From: Ruficoccus amylovorans
GTDB taxonomy: Bacteria; Verrucomicrobiota; Verrucomicrobiia; Opitutales; Cerasicoccaceae
Length of the DNA: 64,000 nucleotides
Direction of reading: 5' to 3'
Assembly: GCF_014230085.1 (NCBI RefSeq)
Contig: NZ_JACHVB010000020.1
Span: forward strand, 372,001 to 436,000
Shown here: positions 16,820-27,978 of the stretch, piece by piece
Layout: each line of letters starts with the position of its first letter
How positions within the stretch are numbered: position 1 is the stretch's first letter
Translations under genes and position numbers: made by a program
The notes under the pieces: model-generated
Told to the model about the DNA's origin: nothing
The model's input: the letters and a program-made list of their open reading frames with translations, nothing else
Database searches by the model: none

Positions 16820-19246
16820 ATGGTATTCAAGAAAAAGACCAAGAAGGAGCAGACCGTAGAAGCCCGGCGTCGTCGCCGGGACGAGGCCCGCCCCACCAAC
16901 GTCCGCGAAGCCATCGACTCGAACCAATGGGTCGCCACCGGGCTGATGGTCGCCCTGACCCTGGCCATCGTGCTCATCTGTTTCGTGGGCCGCTCGCCGA
17001 CGGGGCCGCGCGTCCTGCCCGGCCAGACGGCGCGTATCCGGGTCACAGCCGAGATCCCGTTCACCTACACCAGCCAGATCCAGACCAACCGCCTGATCGA
17101 ACAGCGCAAGCTCCAGATCGGTCCCTATTACCAGATCAACCCGGATGTTTTCCAAAGCTTCAGCCAGCGTATCGACCAGCTCGAAACCGGCATCAAGGAA
17201 GAACTGCTGCCCGAGTTGCAGGAGCTTCCCGCCGAGGACCGCAAGCTCGCCATCGACACCTTTACCCAGCAGTTCAACCAGTTGACCGGGATGGGCGTGA
17301 GCAGCGAGGACATCACCCTGCTCATTGACCGCTGCACCCCCGAGCAGCTCACCCGCTACCTCAACGAGGGCAAGCTCATCCTGCGCGACATTCTGCGCGA
17401 CGGTATTTACCAGCCCAGCCTGCTCCAGCCGTCCACCACGAACGCGGACGGAATCGTCTCCTACGAGATCATCGAGCGGGCACAGGGCACACGGCTCCAG
17501 TCCGAGGAGGACGCCGGACGCCTCCTGCGCATCAATCTCGCCGGACTTGATGCGGACACCGGGCTCTCGCGGGCGCTTTACCGGATTTTCAGCAAGGGTC
17601 TGCGCCCCAACCTCGAATACGACGAAAAGCGCACCTCCGAACGCAAGGAAGCCGCCGCCGCCAAGGTGCAGCCGGTCGTGATCAAATTCGCCGCCGGAGA
17701 CGTGCTGACCGAGCCGGGCACGAAGCTGACCGCCGAACAGGTCGAGGCGCTCAACGCCTACCGTCAGGCCCTGAGCAAGAGCGAGCGCATGATCTGGGGC
17801 TTCAACCTCACGCTGGCCGAGCAGACCGGCCTGACCTTTATCCTCATCCTGGCCACCATGATCTACATCCAGGTGGCCATGCCCGAGTTCCGCCGCTCCA
17901 ACCGCCGTATCCTGCTCACCGCCCTGATCCTGCTGGTTAACCTGGTCCTGATCCGCATTGTCAACATGATCGGCGACCTCGACTTCCTCAGCCGCAGCCC
18001 GACCATCCAGGCCACCGTCACCTACCTGGCCCCCGTGGCCTTCGCCGGGATCGTCCTTTCCATGCTGATTGGGGCGCGCGCCGCCGTCATGGTGTCACTG
18101 CTCATTTCCGCGCTCTTCGGCATGATGGAGGGTAACTCCATGGAGGCGTTCCTGATCTCCATGCTTTCGTCACTGGCCGGGATTCACTACTGCCGGGATA
18201 TCCGCCTGCGGGCCAAGGTCGTCAAGGCCGGGGCTATGGCCGGGGTGGCCGTCGCCGTCGGCGCGCTTTTCTTCGGGCTGATGGACGACCTGAGTACCCG
18301 CACCCTTATCCAGCAGGCGGTGGCCGCGTGTCTGGTCGGCGTGCTTACCGGGATGCTCGCCATCGGCGTCTTACCGCTGCTGGAGCATACCTTCCGCTTT
18401 ACCACGGACATCACGCTGCTGGAGATGACGGACTTCAACCACCCGCTCCTGCGCAAGCTCCAGATCGAGGCCCCCGGCACCTATCACCACAGCCTCATGG
18501 TGGCCAACCTCTCCGAGCGTGCCGCTCTGGAGATCGGGGTCAACCCGCTGCTTTGCCGGGCGACCTGCCTCTTTCACGACATCGGCAAGATAGCCAAGCC
18601 GGAGTACTTCGTCGAGAACCAGCAGGATGGGTACAACCCGCACGATGACCGCAACCCGACCATGTCCGCGCTCATCATCAAGAACCACGTCAAGGAAGGC
18701 GCGGAAATGGCCCGCGAGGCGAAACTGCCCGCCGTTTTTCTCGACGTGATCCGCCAGCACCACGGCACCACGCTGATCAAGTTTTTTTACAACAAGGCGC
18801 TCAACCAGAAGCAGCAACCCTCGCTCCCGCTGGGCGGCGGCAGCAACCCGCCCATGCCCGATCCGACCGAGATCGACGAGAGCAGCTTCCGCTATGACGG
18901 CCCCCGCCCCCGCAGCAAGGAGGCGACGATCATCTTCTTCGCCGACGCCATTGAGGCCGCCTCGCGCAGCCTGAAAAAAGTCACCCCGCAGAACGTCGAG
19001 GACCTCGTCAACGCGATCATCAACGAGCGCATCGAAGACGGCCAGCTCGACGAGTCCCCGCTCACCCTGCAAGAGATCAGCCGCATCCGTGACAGCTTCA
19101 TTTTCACCATCCTGAACATGCTCCACAGCCGGGTCGAGTACCCGAAAATGGCCAAAAAAGAGGCCCCCCGGCGCGATTCCCACACCCAGCCACCCATTCC
19201 GCCACGCGATGCCAAGACAGATCCAGCTAAGTCAGCCTTCGTCTGA
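16820..19246 (+). CDS. 7TM-HD (PgpH-type) phosphodiesterase
   Basis: An 808-residue protein. An N-terminal membrane anchor (about residues 36-58) precedes a large extracytoplasmic 7TMR-HD-type domain to about 320. A multi-helix membrane block follows to about 525, then an HD domain with CLFHDIGKIAKPEYF near residues 580-595. Family members such as Listeria PgpH hydrolyse cyclic di-AMP. No diadenylate cyclase is in the window, so that substrate is inferred. The 3' end overlaps ybeY by 38 bases, which indicates translational coupling. Confidence 0.9.
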   Translation: MVFKKKTKKEQTVEARRRRRDEARPTNVREAIDSNQWVATGLMVALTLAIVLICFVGRSPTGPRVLPGQTARIRVTAEIPFTYTSQIQTNRLIEQRKLQIGPYYQINPDVFQSFSQRIDQLETGIKEELLPELQELPAEDRKLAIDTFTQQFNQLTGMGVSSEDITLLIDRCTPEQLTRYLNEGKLILRDILRDGIYQPSLLQPSTTNADGIVSYEIIERAQGTRLQSEEDAGRLLRINLAGLDADTGLSRALYRIFSKGLRPNLEYDEKRTSERKEAAAAKVQPVVIKFAAGDVLTEPGTKLTAEQVEALNAYRQALSKSERMIWGFNLTLAEQTGLTFILILATMIYIQVAMPEFRRSNRRILLTALILLVNLVLIRIVNMIGDLDFLSRSPTIQATVTYLAPVAFAGIVLSMLIGARAAVMVSLLISALFGMMEGNSMEAFLISMLSSLAGIHYCRDIRLRAKVVKAGAMAGVAVAVGALFFGLMDDLSTRTLIQQAVAACLVGVLTGMLAIGVLPLLEHTFRFTTDITLLEMTDFNHPLLRKLQIEAPGTYHHSLMVANLSERAALEIGVNPLLCRATCLFHDIGKIAKPEYFVENQQDGYNPHDDRNPTMSALIIKNHVKEGAEMAREAKLPAVFLDVIRQHHGTTLIKFFYNKALNQKQQPSLPLGGGSNPPMPDPTEIDESSFRYDGPRPRSKEATIIFFADAIEAASRSLKKVTPQNVEDLVNAIINERIEDGQLDESPLTLQEISRIRDSFIFTILNMLHSRVEYPKMAKKEAPRRDSHTQPPIPPRDAKTDPAKSAFV

Positions 19247-19673
19247 ACTGCTAACTTATGACGAAGAGGCCGTCGCCGGCCTCTTCCACCGTCTGGATCA
19301 ATGGCCCGCCCACCGGGTCCCCGACGGTGAGATTTCCGTCGCCTTTCTGGAGCACACGGCCATGGCCGAGGTCCACGGGCAGTTCCTCGACGACGCCACT
19401 CCGACCGACGTGATTACCTTTGACGGCGACCCGGAAATGGACTTCGGCGGCGAGATCTGCGTCGGTGCCGAGCAGGCTATGGAAACCGGCCCCGAGCACG
19501 GGAACACGCTTTCGCAAGAGCTGTCCCTCTACCTCGTCCACGGCTGGCTGCACCTGGCCGGGCTCGACGACCGCAACGAAGCAGACCGCGCCCAAATGCG
19601 CCTGGCCGAGAGCCAGGCCCTCGCTTACCTGGAGTCCACCGGCGGGCTGCCGGAGTTCAGGCCCATTCTTTAG
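19209..19673 (+). CDS. ybeY: YbeY endoribonuclease with an altered zinc motif
   Basis: A 154-residue protein of the YbeY family, involved in 16S rRNA 3' maturation and ribosome quality control. TPTDVITFD (near residues 74-82) and HGWLHLAGLDD (about 110-120) are the family signatures. The usual zinc motif HGxLHLxGYDH ends in His; here the third ligand position is Asp. Aspartate can bind zinc, so activity is likely but not certain. The start at 19209 lies inside the 3' end of the upstream gene. Confidence 0.88.
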   Translation: MPRQIQLSQPSSELLTYDEEAVAGLFHRLDQWPAHRVPDGEISVAFLEHTAMAEVHGQFLDDATPTDVITFDGDPEMDFGGEICVGAEQAMETGPEHGNTLSQELSLYLVHGWLHLAGLDDRNEADRAQMRLAESQALAYLESTGGLPEFRPIL

Positions 19674-19682
19674 CACCCATTC

Positions 19683-20393
19683 ATGTACCGTCGCTTACGC
19701 AATTCTTTTATCGCAGGCCTTGTCCTGCTGGCCCCGCTCGGAGTCACGCTTTTTGTGCTGGATTTCCTGCGCTCGAAAATCGGCTCCCGCGTCACCGCGA
19801 TGATCCCCGCGAACATCCTGCCCCCGGAAATCCGGCGGCTGCCCATCGTGGACTTCGGACTGGATATGGCGGCGGTTGTCATCGTCGTGCTGGCCATCAC
19901 CCTGCTGGGGCTTTTCTCCAACTACTTTTTGGGCAAGGTCTTGATTATCGGCACCGAGCGGGTGATCGACCGCGTGCCCTTCGTCAACACCGTGTACCGC
20001 ACGGTCAAGCAGATCGTCGAGACCTTCAGCAAGCAGCAGAAGGCGGTTTTCCAAAAGGTCGTCTTGACCGAATACCCGCGCAAGGGCGTTTACGTACTGG
20101 GCTTTGTCACCAGCGTGGCCAAAGGCGAGGTGCAGGACAAAACCGGGGCCGAAGTCATCAATGTCTTTGTGCCAACGACACCGAATCCGACCAGCGGCTT
20201 TCTGCTCATGGTGCCCAAGGACGAGATCATCGAGCTGAACATGACCGTAGCCGACGGGATGAAGCTCATCGTCTCCGGCGGCGCGGTCATCCCCAACCAC
20301 ACCCAGCGCCCTCCGCAGATCGCCGCCGAGCCGGTCACCATCAGCAACCCCCGCGCCGCGGACATCCCACCCGCCTCTGGCGATGCCGGCTGA
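19683..20393 (+). CDS. DUF502 family membrane protein
   Basis: A 236-residue protein with two membrane segments (about residues 8-32 and 58-85), followed by the family's conserved soluble part: VPFVNTVYRTVKQIVETFS and FVPTTPNPTSGFLLMVPKDE, both typical of DUF502. The family's function is unknown. The gene sits 9 bases after ybeY and overlaps the RecO-like gene by 11 bases, so it is part of the phoH operon. Confidence 0.88.
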   Translation: MYRRLRNSFIAGLVLLAPLGVTLFVLDFLRSKIGSRVTAMIPANILPPEIRRLPIVDFGLDMAAVVIVVLAITLLGLFSNYFLGKVLIIGTERVIDRVPFVNTVYRTVKQIVETFSKQQKAVFQKVVLTEYPRKGVYVLGFVTSVAKGEVQDKTGAEVINVFVPTTPNPTSGFLLMVPKDEIIELNMTVADGMKLIVSGGAVIPNHTQRPPQIAAEPVTISNPRAADIPPASGDAG

Positions 20394-20994
20394 GAGCGTT
20401 CAGTTGGAGGCGCTCGTGCTCGGGCGCGAGCAAACCGGTGAGAACCACCTGCGCTTCTCCCTGCTGGACCCCGAATCTGGCCGTCGCGAAGCCTTTTACC
20501 GACAGACACAAGCGGGCAAAGGCACCCCGCCCGACCTCTTCGACCGGGGGGAGTTCCACCTGGAGGCCGCCCGCAGCGGCAACGCCTGGTTCGTGCGCGA
20601 GTTCCGGCTCCGGCAGCGTCTCAGCGGCATCAGCCGCCACTACGCCAATTTTCAGGCCGCTGCCGAGTGGGCACTGTTTTTGCGCCACAACGCCGTCCAC
20701 TGCCACATGCCCGCCACCGTCTTCGACATCGCCCAAAAAACCTTTTCAGCCCTCGAAAACACCGCCCAACCCGAGGCCGCACTGCTGAAGGGCTTCTATC
20801 TTTTCGCCCGCCAGGAGGGGTGGCCCGTGCGCGAGGAGTGGCTGCGCAACCTCCCCACCACCGAACGCGACAGTGCCGCCCACATCCTCAACTCTCCGCT
20901 TGAGGTGCTTGCCGCCAGCCCCGAAACCGCCCGCCGGCTCGCCCGCACACTCAAGAATTGGCTCGCCGCCCGCGACGAGGTGCGCCTAAGTTAA
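20383..20994 (+). CDS. RecO-like DNA repair protein
   Basis: A 203-residue protein. The N-terminus (QLEALVLGREQTGENHLRFS, then LLDPESGRREAFYRQ) resembles the OB fold of RecO, and the rest is helical (ALLKGFYLFARQEGWPVREE). It is shorter than typical RecO (about 240) and lacks the four-cysteine zinc finger. Location downstream of phoH/ybeY, a neighbourhood where recO often occurs, supports the call. If correct, it would help RecR load RecA at gaps. A different OB-fold protein cannot be excluded. Confidence 0.55.
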   Translation: MPAESVQLEALVLGREQTGENHLRFSLLDPESGRREAFYRQTQAGKGTPPDLFDRGEFHLEAARSGNAWFVREFRLRQRLSGISRHYANFQAAAEWALFLRHNAVHCHMPATVFDIAQKTFSALENTAQPEAALLKGFYLFARQEGWPVREEWLRNLPTTERDSAAHILNSPLEVLAASPETARRLARTLKNWLAARDEVRLS

Positions 20995-20999
20995 CCGAC

Positions 21000-21881
21000 A
21001 TGCTGCCGGCCTTTTCATCCGCGTCCCGGACTGCCCGGTGGGCCGCGTTTTTGCTCGCTTCGTTCGCGGCGGGATGGCCGTTTGCGAACGGGATCGAAGG
21101 CGAAAGTAATGCGCGCGACACGGCCAGCGCAGCCAACGCCCCCGACCCGCGTCTGGTCGAGCCCATCCCCGCCGCCACCGACGCGGGTTCGCGCAAGGTT
21201 ATTGAATACCACTTGAAAGCCCTCGGTGGGCAGGAAGCGCTTGAAGCCATCCACGCCGTCCGCACCGTCCAGCAGATCAGCACGGGACGGCAGGAGTTCG
21301 AGCTGGAAACGGTCGAGGCCGCCCACCCGCACCGCTTTTACGCCAAACGCTCGCAAACCCTTCTGGGCAAAACCACCAGCAGCTTCGAGGGCTTTGACGG
21401 GGAAACCTACTGGACCCGCGAGAGCGAACAGAAAAACGTACGCCCCGTAGCCGTCACCGGGGAAAAGCCCGCCCGCGCCCGCGAATCCTTTTTCCTGGAC
21501 CCATGCCTGGACTGGGAGGCCAACGGCTACACCTTCGAGTATCAGGGCGAGGCCAAGTCCAAAGGCCGCAAGCACTACCTGCTCAAGCTCTACTACCCCT
21601 CCGGGCTCACGGCCTACCTGTACTTCGACGCCAAGACCCTGATGATTACGCGCCTGAGTTCGGAAATCGTGCTCAAGGGCACCATCGTGGAGATGGACAT
21701 TTACAACACCGGCTTTGAGAAGGTTGACGGCGTGTGGTTTCCCACCGCACTGGAGACCTGGATCGGCGGGCAGAAGCTGGGCGAGGCGAAAACCTCGCTC
21801 GTCGAGTTCAACCCGCCGGTCGAACCCGGCCTGTTTGAGATGCCCAAGGTCACGGAGCGCTGGCTGCGCCAGCAACAGTAA
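21000..21881 (+). CDS. Secreted LolA-like (outer-membrane lipoprotein-sorting fold) protein
   Basis: A 293-residue exported protein. Residues 8-35 look like a signal sequence (ARWAAFLLASFAAGWPFANG). From about 60, the pattern of alternating strands with FEGFDGETYWTRES, YLYFDAKTLMITRLS and YNTGFEKVDGVWFPTALE is typical of the LolA/LolB/LppX-like beta-sheet fold that binds lipids. The frame is open from 20958, but ATG 21000 starts just before the signal peptide. Its cargo is unknown. It lies 5 bases after the RecO-like gene. Confidence 0.7.
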   Translation: MLPAFSSASRTARWAAFLLASFAAGWPFANGIEGESNARDTASAANAPDPRLVEPIPAATDAGSRKVIEYHLKALGGQEALEAIHAVRTVQQISTGRQEFELETVEAAHPHRFYAKRSQTLLGKTTSSFEGFDGETYWTRESEQKNVRPVAVTGEKPARARESFFLDPCLDWEANGYTFEYQGEAKSKGRKHYLLKLYYPSGLTAYLYFDAKTLMITRLSSEIVLKGTIVEMDIYNTGFEKVDGVWFPTALETWIGGQKLGEAKTSLVEFNPPVEPGLFEMPKVTERWLRQQQ

Positions 21882-21916
21882 GTCATGCGCGCAGGGGTAT
21901 CGGGGGGCAAGCAGTC

Positions 21917-24268
21917 ATGATGGTGCACGAGGAAGAGCGGCGCGCCAGCCTTGGCATATCCGAATTTGCGCAGTTCCGGCTGGGCCCGCGCGGCAACCGC
22001 GCCGGAGCCGGGGGCCTGTGGCGCATGCGCACCGGCCTGACCTGGCACCAGAATATCCAGCAGGCAGATGAAGCCGCCCGCTCCGGTGTCAGCTCGGAGA
22101 TCGCAATCTCGGGCCTTTGGATGCAGGACGGCTGGACGCTCCACCTGCACGGGCGTATCGACCAGGTGGAGGAGACAATGGTGGGCTGGACCCTGCGCGA
22201 GATAAAAACCCTCGAAAGCCGCCTCCCCCAGCCCGCCGCCGACCTGCGCGAGCGTTACCCGGCCTACTTCTGCCAACTCGCCGCCTACGTACGGCTGGCC
22301 CGCGTGCTGCCGGAGTTCCGGGGGCTGCCCGTCAAGGGTGAGCTGGTCTTCGTCGAGATCAGCGAAGGGCTGCGCCAGGTCGTCCCGCTCGAAGGCCACG
22401 ACGAGGGCATCTTTGATCGGCAGGTCGAGACCGTCTGCGCCTTCCTCAACGAGCGCCGCGAATCCGCCCGCCGTCGTCACAGCCTGAGCTTCGCGCCCGC
22501 CTTCGAGACTTTCCGGCCCGAGCAGGTCCGCGCCCTCGACACCCTCAGCGCAAAGGCCGCCAGCGCCCGCACGCTTTTATTGGAGGCCCCCACCGGCTTC
22601 GGCAAGACCGGGCTCGTACTCCAGTACGCGCTGGGCCAGCTCCGCGACGGCCTTTTTGACAAGGTCATTTACTGCACCGGCAAATCCACCGGCCAACTCC
22701 AGGTGGACCGCCAACTGCGCCGCATGGCGCAGGACCCGGAAGCGTTGCGAACGCTCGTCTTCCGCAACCGCTCCGAGCACGCCATCGCCACCGCCCGGCA
22801 CACCTGCGACGCCACCGGCGGCAGTTGTCACGAGGGTATCGAGGAGGCCTGGGCCGCCAGCGGCATTGTCCCGTGGGAACTCTGGGCCGAGGGCCAGCCC
22901 GACCTCGAACGGGTCCGGCTGCTGGGGGCGCGCACCGGCGTCTGCCCCTACGAAATCTCCAAAAGCCTCCTGCCCCACGCCGATGTCTGGGTGGGTGACT
23001 ACAATTACGTTTTCTCACCTTGGCACCAGCAGGTTTTCCTCGAAAGCGCGGGCTTCGACCCCGCTCGCACCCTGCTCATCGTGGACGAGGCCCACAACCT
23101 CGCCTCCCGCGTGTCCGCGCTGTTTTCCTTTGGCGAAACTGCCGCCGGGGCGCGTTACCAGTTCGACAGCCTGCGCTACCTCGACTGCTCGGCCCGCTTT
23201 CTGGCCCAGTGCGAGGAGTGGGTCGATCTGCTCGACAGCCTGCGCCCGCGCGACGCGCTCGACATCAGCACCGAGTACGAGATCGCGGACCAGCTTGAGC
23301 GCCTCGCCCGCAGCGTCTATAGCGAACGCCTCCCCTGGGACGACCTGAGCCCGGCGCTGGCCGAGTCCCTGCACCGACTCCCGCGCCTGCACGCCATTAT
23401 CAGCTCAGAGGGGCTTGACCGGCTCTGCTGGTCGCCCGCCCGGGGCGAGCTACGCGTCTCCTGCCTCGACGCCGCCGGGGAAATCGCCGCCCGGCTGGAG
23501 AGCTTCGGCCAAAGCCTGCTCATGTCGGCCACCCTCAGCCCGCTGGAGGATTTTTGCGCGGAAACCGGACTGGAACCGTCGGCGGTAACGGCTATCCGTG
23601 CCGACGCCCCCTGGCGCGACCACGCCTACCGCGTGGCCGTCGATGCCCGCGTCGATACCCGCCTGAATACCCGTGGCCGTCACATGACAACCACCGCCAC
23701 CACCATCGACGCGCTCTGCGCCGCCGACTCGCGCCCGACCGCAGTGTTTTTTCCCAGCTACCAGTACGCCGAAACCATCCGCGCCTACCTGGAGCAAATC
23801 AACCCGCAACGGGTCGTGGCCATGCAGCCGCGCGGGATCGACCTGGACGGCCAACTCCACTTCATCGAGGAAAGCCTCCTGTGCGCCCATGCCGTGTTTT
23901 TCGTGCTCGGGAGCGGATTCAGCGAAGGCATCGACGAGCTTGGGGGCCGCATCGGACAAGCCATGATTGTCGGCCCCGCCCTGCCCGAGGTCAACGCCGA
24001 GCAAAAGGCCCGCCTGGCCCGCTTCGAGCACCTGGGTAGGCCGGAGGCGTTCCGGCGCGTTTACCAGCTCCCGGCCATGCGCAAAATCAACCAGGCGCTC
24101 GGGCGACTCGTGCGCGGCCCCGGCCAGCAAGCCCGCGTGCTCCTGCACTGCCGCCGCTTCGCCGACTCCTCCTACCAGCGACTGCTGGACCCGGTTTTTA
24201 TACCCGAGGAGACACTCAACACCGACCAGGCCCTGCGCGAGTGGATCGAAACCACTTCGATGGCCTGA
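21917..24268 (+). CDS. RecB-type nuclease fused to XPD/DinG-type helicase
   Basis: A 783-residue protein. The N-terminal 185 residues carry the RecB/Cas4-type PD-(D/E)XK signature: H44, D82 (GRID), E95-x-K97 (REIKT), and Q120..Y124. A superfamily 2 helicase of the XPD/DinG type follows with Walker A EAPTGFGKT (223-231) and DEAH box VDEAHN (390-393). Cysteines C297, C304 and C343 lie in the iron-sulfur domain position; a clear fourth was not seen. It probably unwinds and cuts DNA ends or flaps in repair. Confidence 0.85.
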   Translation: MMVHEEERRASLGISEFAQFRLGPRGNRAGAGGLWRMRTGLTWHQNIQQADEAARSGVSSEIAISGLWMQDGWTLHLHGRIDQVEETMVGWTLREIKTLESRLPQPAADLRERYPAYFCQLAAYVRLARVLPEFRGLPVKGELVFVEISEGLRQVVPLEGHDEGIFDRQVETVCAFLNERRESARRRHSLSFAPAFETFRPEQVRALDTLSAKAASARTLLLEAPTGFGKTGLVLQYALGQLRDGLFDKVIYCTGKSTGQLQVDRQLRRMAQDPEALRTLVFRNRSEHAIATARHTCDATGGSCHEGIEEAWAASGIVPWELWAEGQPDLERVRLLGARTGVCPYEISKSLLPHADVWVGDYNYVFSPWHQQVFLESAGFDPARTLLIVDEAHNLASRVSALFSFGETAAGARYQFDSLRYLDCSARFLAQCEEWVDLLDSLRPRDALDISTEYEIADQLERLARSVYSERLPWDDLSPALAESLHRLPRLHAIISSEGLDRLCWSPARGELRVSCLDAAGEIAARLESFGQSLLMSATLSPLEDFCAETGLEPSAVTAIRADAPWRDHAYRVAVDARVDTRLNTRGRHMTTTATTIDALCAADSRPTAVFFPSYQYAETIRAYLEQINPQRVVAMQPRGIDLDGQLHFIEESLLCAHAVFFVLGSGFSEGIDELGGRIGQAMIVGPALPEVNAEQKARLARFEHLGRPEAFRRVYQLPAMRKINQALGRLVRGPGQQARVLLHCRRFADSSYQRLLDPVFIPEETLNTDQALREWIETTSMA

Positions 24269-24381
24269 AAAGCTTACGCGCGAAACACATCACCAAAGGG
24301 CAAAAAAACATCGTCTCCGAGTGGTAATCTTCCCCGGACTGCCTAAGATAAGTCCCGACTCCCGTTTTCACGGCAGCACAC

Positions 24382-24837
24382 ATGAGAAATTTCCCCATCT
24401 ATTTTGCCTTCGTCGCGGTCACACTTGGCGGCGGCCTCCTCATCGGCTACGCCTGCCGCCCCGGCGAATGGTACGACCAACTGGAGAAGCCTTCGTTCAA
24501 CCCGCCGGGTTGGGTTTTCGCACCGGTATGGAGCCTCCTTTACATCTTGATCGGAGTGGCCGGAGCGCGTGTGTTCCTGCGACCGGGGTTGACTGCGGCC
24601 CGCGCGCTCTGGGTCGGGCTGCTGATTCTGAATTTCCTGTGGACACCGACCTTCTTCGGTCTGAACTGGCCCGGCGTTTCCCTCGGCATCACGGTACTGA
24701 TGGTCGCGGGCATCCTGCTCTTCATCGCTGCCTGCTGGGGCCGCGAACGTCCCAGCTCCTGGCTTTTCGCCCCCTACGCACTGTGGACGTCCTTCGCGTT
24801 TGTGCTAAACGGAGCTATCGTCCACCTGAATCCCTGA
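24382..24837 (+). CDS. tspO: TspO/MBR family membrane protein
   Basis: A 151-residue protein with five hydrophobic helices and the Trp/Pro-rich TspO signatures: WYDQLEKPSFNPPGWVFAPV near residues 30-50, then WSLLYILIGVAGA, FLWTPTFFGLNWPG and YALWTSFAFVLN. TspO proteins bind porphyrins and take part in tetrapyrrole or redox responses; the bacterial role varies. It stands as a single gene after the helicase, with no clear intrinsic terminator. Confidence 0.93.
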   Translation: MRNFPIYFAFVAVTLGGGLLIGYACRPGEWYDQLEKPSFNPPGWVFAPVWSLLYILIGVAGARVFLRPGLTAARALWVGLLILNFLWTPTFFGLNWPGVSLGITVLMVAGILLFIAACWGRERPSSWLFAPYALWTSFAFVLNGAIVHLNP

Positions 24838-24897
24838 TTCCGGCCTTGTCTGCCCACTTTCCTCGTGGGGAAACCCACGGACCGGGTTAAAAAATAA

Positions 24898-24973
24898 TGG
24901 AGCCATCCATCGGACTCGAACCGACGACCTGCTCATTACGAGTGAGCTGCTCTACCAACTGAGCTAGGATGGC
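24898..24973 (-). tRNA. tRNA-Thr (CGT anticodon)
   Basis: A 76-base cloverleaf on the minus strand. Acceptor GCCATCC pairs with GGATGGC, the anticodon loop is CTCGTAA with anticodon CGT (reads ACG), the T-arm contains GGTTCGAGTCC, and CCA is encoded. The D-arm is AGCTCAGTTGGTAGAGCA. T-rich sequence follows its 3' end. Confidence 0.96.
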
Positions 24974-25172
24974 CCGTTTAAAGAACGGGTAATCAAACGC
25001 TCCCGGCGCAGGCGTGCAAGCCCTTTTTCATAAAGAATGCCGGGAGTTATCATTAGGCCTGCCCTCCGTCAACCCGCCTTGCAAGTCTGACGGGCGAGCC
25101 ATGACAACCGTGGGAATCAACCGCCGGGTACGCCTCCCCGAACTCCTTCTCCCCTCTCCCCGATTCCAAACA

Positions 25173-25210
25173 AAATGACGCCGGCTGCACGAGGGCGAAC
25201 CGGCGTCACT
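25173..25210 (-). terminator. Rho-independent terminator of the sdhCAB operon
   Basis: On the minus strand a 9-base-pair stem TGACGCCGG/CCGGCGTCA (25200-25208 with 25176-25184) is followed by TTTTG. It lies about 25 bases beyond the sdhB stop. Confidence 0.8.
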
Positions 25211-25235
25211 TGTCTGGGGTAAAGTTTGCTAAAAC

Positions 25236-25997
25236 CTAGATAGCCTTGCCGAAGAAATGGCGGATGCGCGCCCCCGCGTAGTCGCGGTTCATCTTGGCGA
25301 TGAAGTCGAGTGTGATCTCCTTCGGGCAAACGGCCTGACACTCACCGTAGTTCGTGCAGTTGCCGAAGCCTTCGGCGTCCATGGCCTTGACCATGGCCAG
25401 GGTACGGCGATCCTTCTCCGGCTGGCCTTGCGGAAGCAAGTTGAGCTGCGAACACTTGGCCGAGGTGAAGAGCATGGCCGCACCGTTCGGGCAAGCCGCC
25501 ACGCACGCGCCACAACCGATGCAGGCCGCCGCGTCCATCGCCTTGTCCGCAATGGGCTTGGAGATGAGCTGCTGGTTGGCGTCCTGCGCGCTGCCGGTAC
25601 GGGCCGTGATGAAGCCACCCGCCTGGATGATGTGGTCGAAGGCGGTACGGTCCACGATCAGGTCCTTCACGACCGGGAACGGCTTGGCGCGCCAGGGCTC
25701 GATCGTGATGGTGTCGCCGTCACTGTAGTGGCGCATGTGCAATTGGCAGACCGTGGTGGCCCGCTCGGGACCGTGGGCCATGCCATTGATGACGAGCGAG
25801 CACATCCCGCAGATACCTTCACGGCAGTCGTGGTCGAAGGCCACCGGCTCATCGCCCTGCTCGATCAGTTGCTCGTTGAGGATGTCGAGCATCTCCAAAA
25901 ACGAAGAATCCTCGCTCACGCCCTTAAGCTCGTAATTGGCGAACTTACCGGGCTCGTCGCTGTTTTTCTGTCTCCAGACTCTCAGGTGCAGATCCAT
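25236..25997 (-). CDS. sdhB: Succinate dehydrogenase/fumarate reductase iron-sulfur subunit
   Basis: A 253-residue electron-transfer subunit of complex II. The N-terminal plant-type ferredoxin domain has its 2Fe-2S cysteines in [18 protein letters not shown], with a later Cys in TTVCQLHM. The C-terminal part has [15 protein letters not shown] and a further Cys-rich segment (CQAVCPKE) for the 4Fe-4S and 3Fe-4S clusters. It passes electrons between the SdhA flavin and the quinone site in SdhC. It is the last gene of sdhCAB, 29 bases after sdhA. Confidence 0.96.
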   Translation of the reverse strand: MDLHLRVWRQKNSDEPGKFANYELKGVSEDSSFLEMLDILNEQLIEQGDEPVAFDHDCREGICGMCSLVINGMAHGPERATTVCQLHMRHYSDGDTITIEPWRAKPFPVVKDLIVDRTAFDHIIQAGGFITARTGSAQDANQQLISKPIADKAMDAAACIGCGACVAACPNGAAMLFTSAKCSQLNLLPQGQPEKDRRTLAMVKAMDAEGFGNCTNYGECQAVCPKEITLDFIAKMNRDYAGARIRHFFGKAI

Positions 25998-26026
25998 AGC
26001 TAAATACTTGGCTGATGATTAATGCC

Positions 26027-27976
<1,950 letters not shown>

Positions 27977-27978
27977 GC

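Noticed and set aside
24862-24882. Hairpin CGTGGG/CCCACG near the tRNA-Thr 3' side
   Set aside because: On the tRNA strand the T-run precedes the stem, and on the other strand there is no T-tract, so it is not a convincing terminator.
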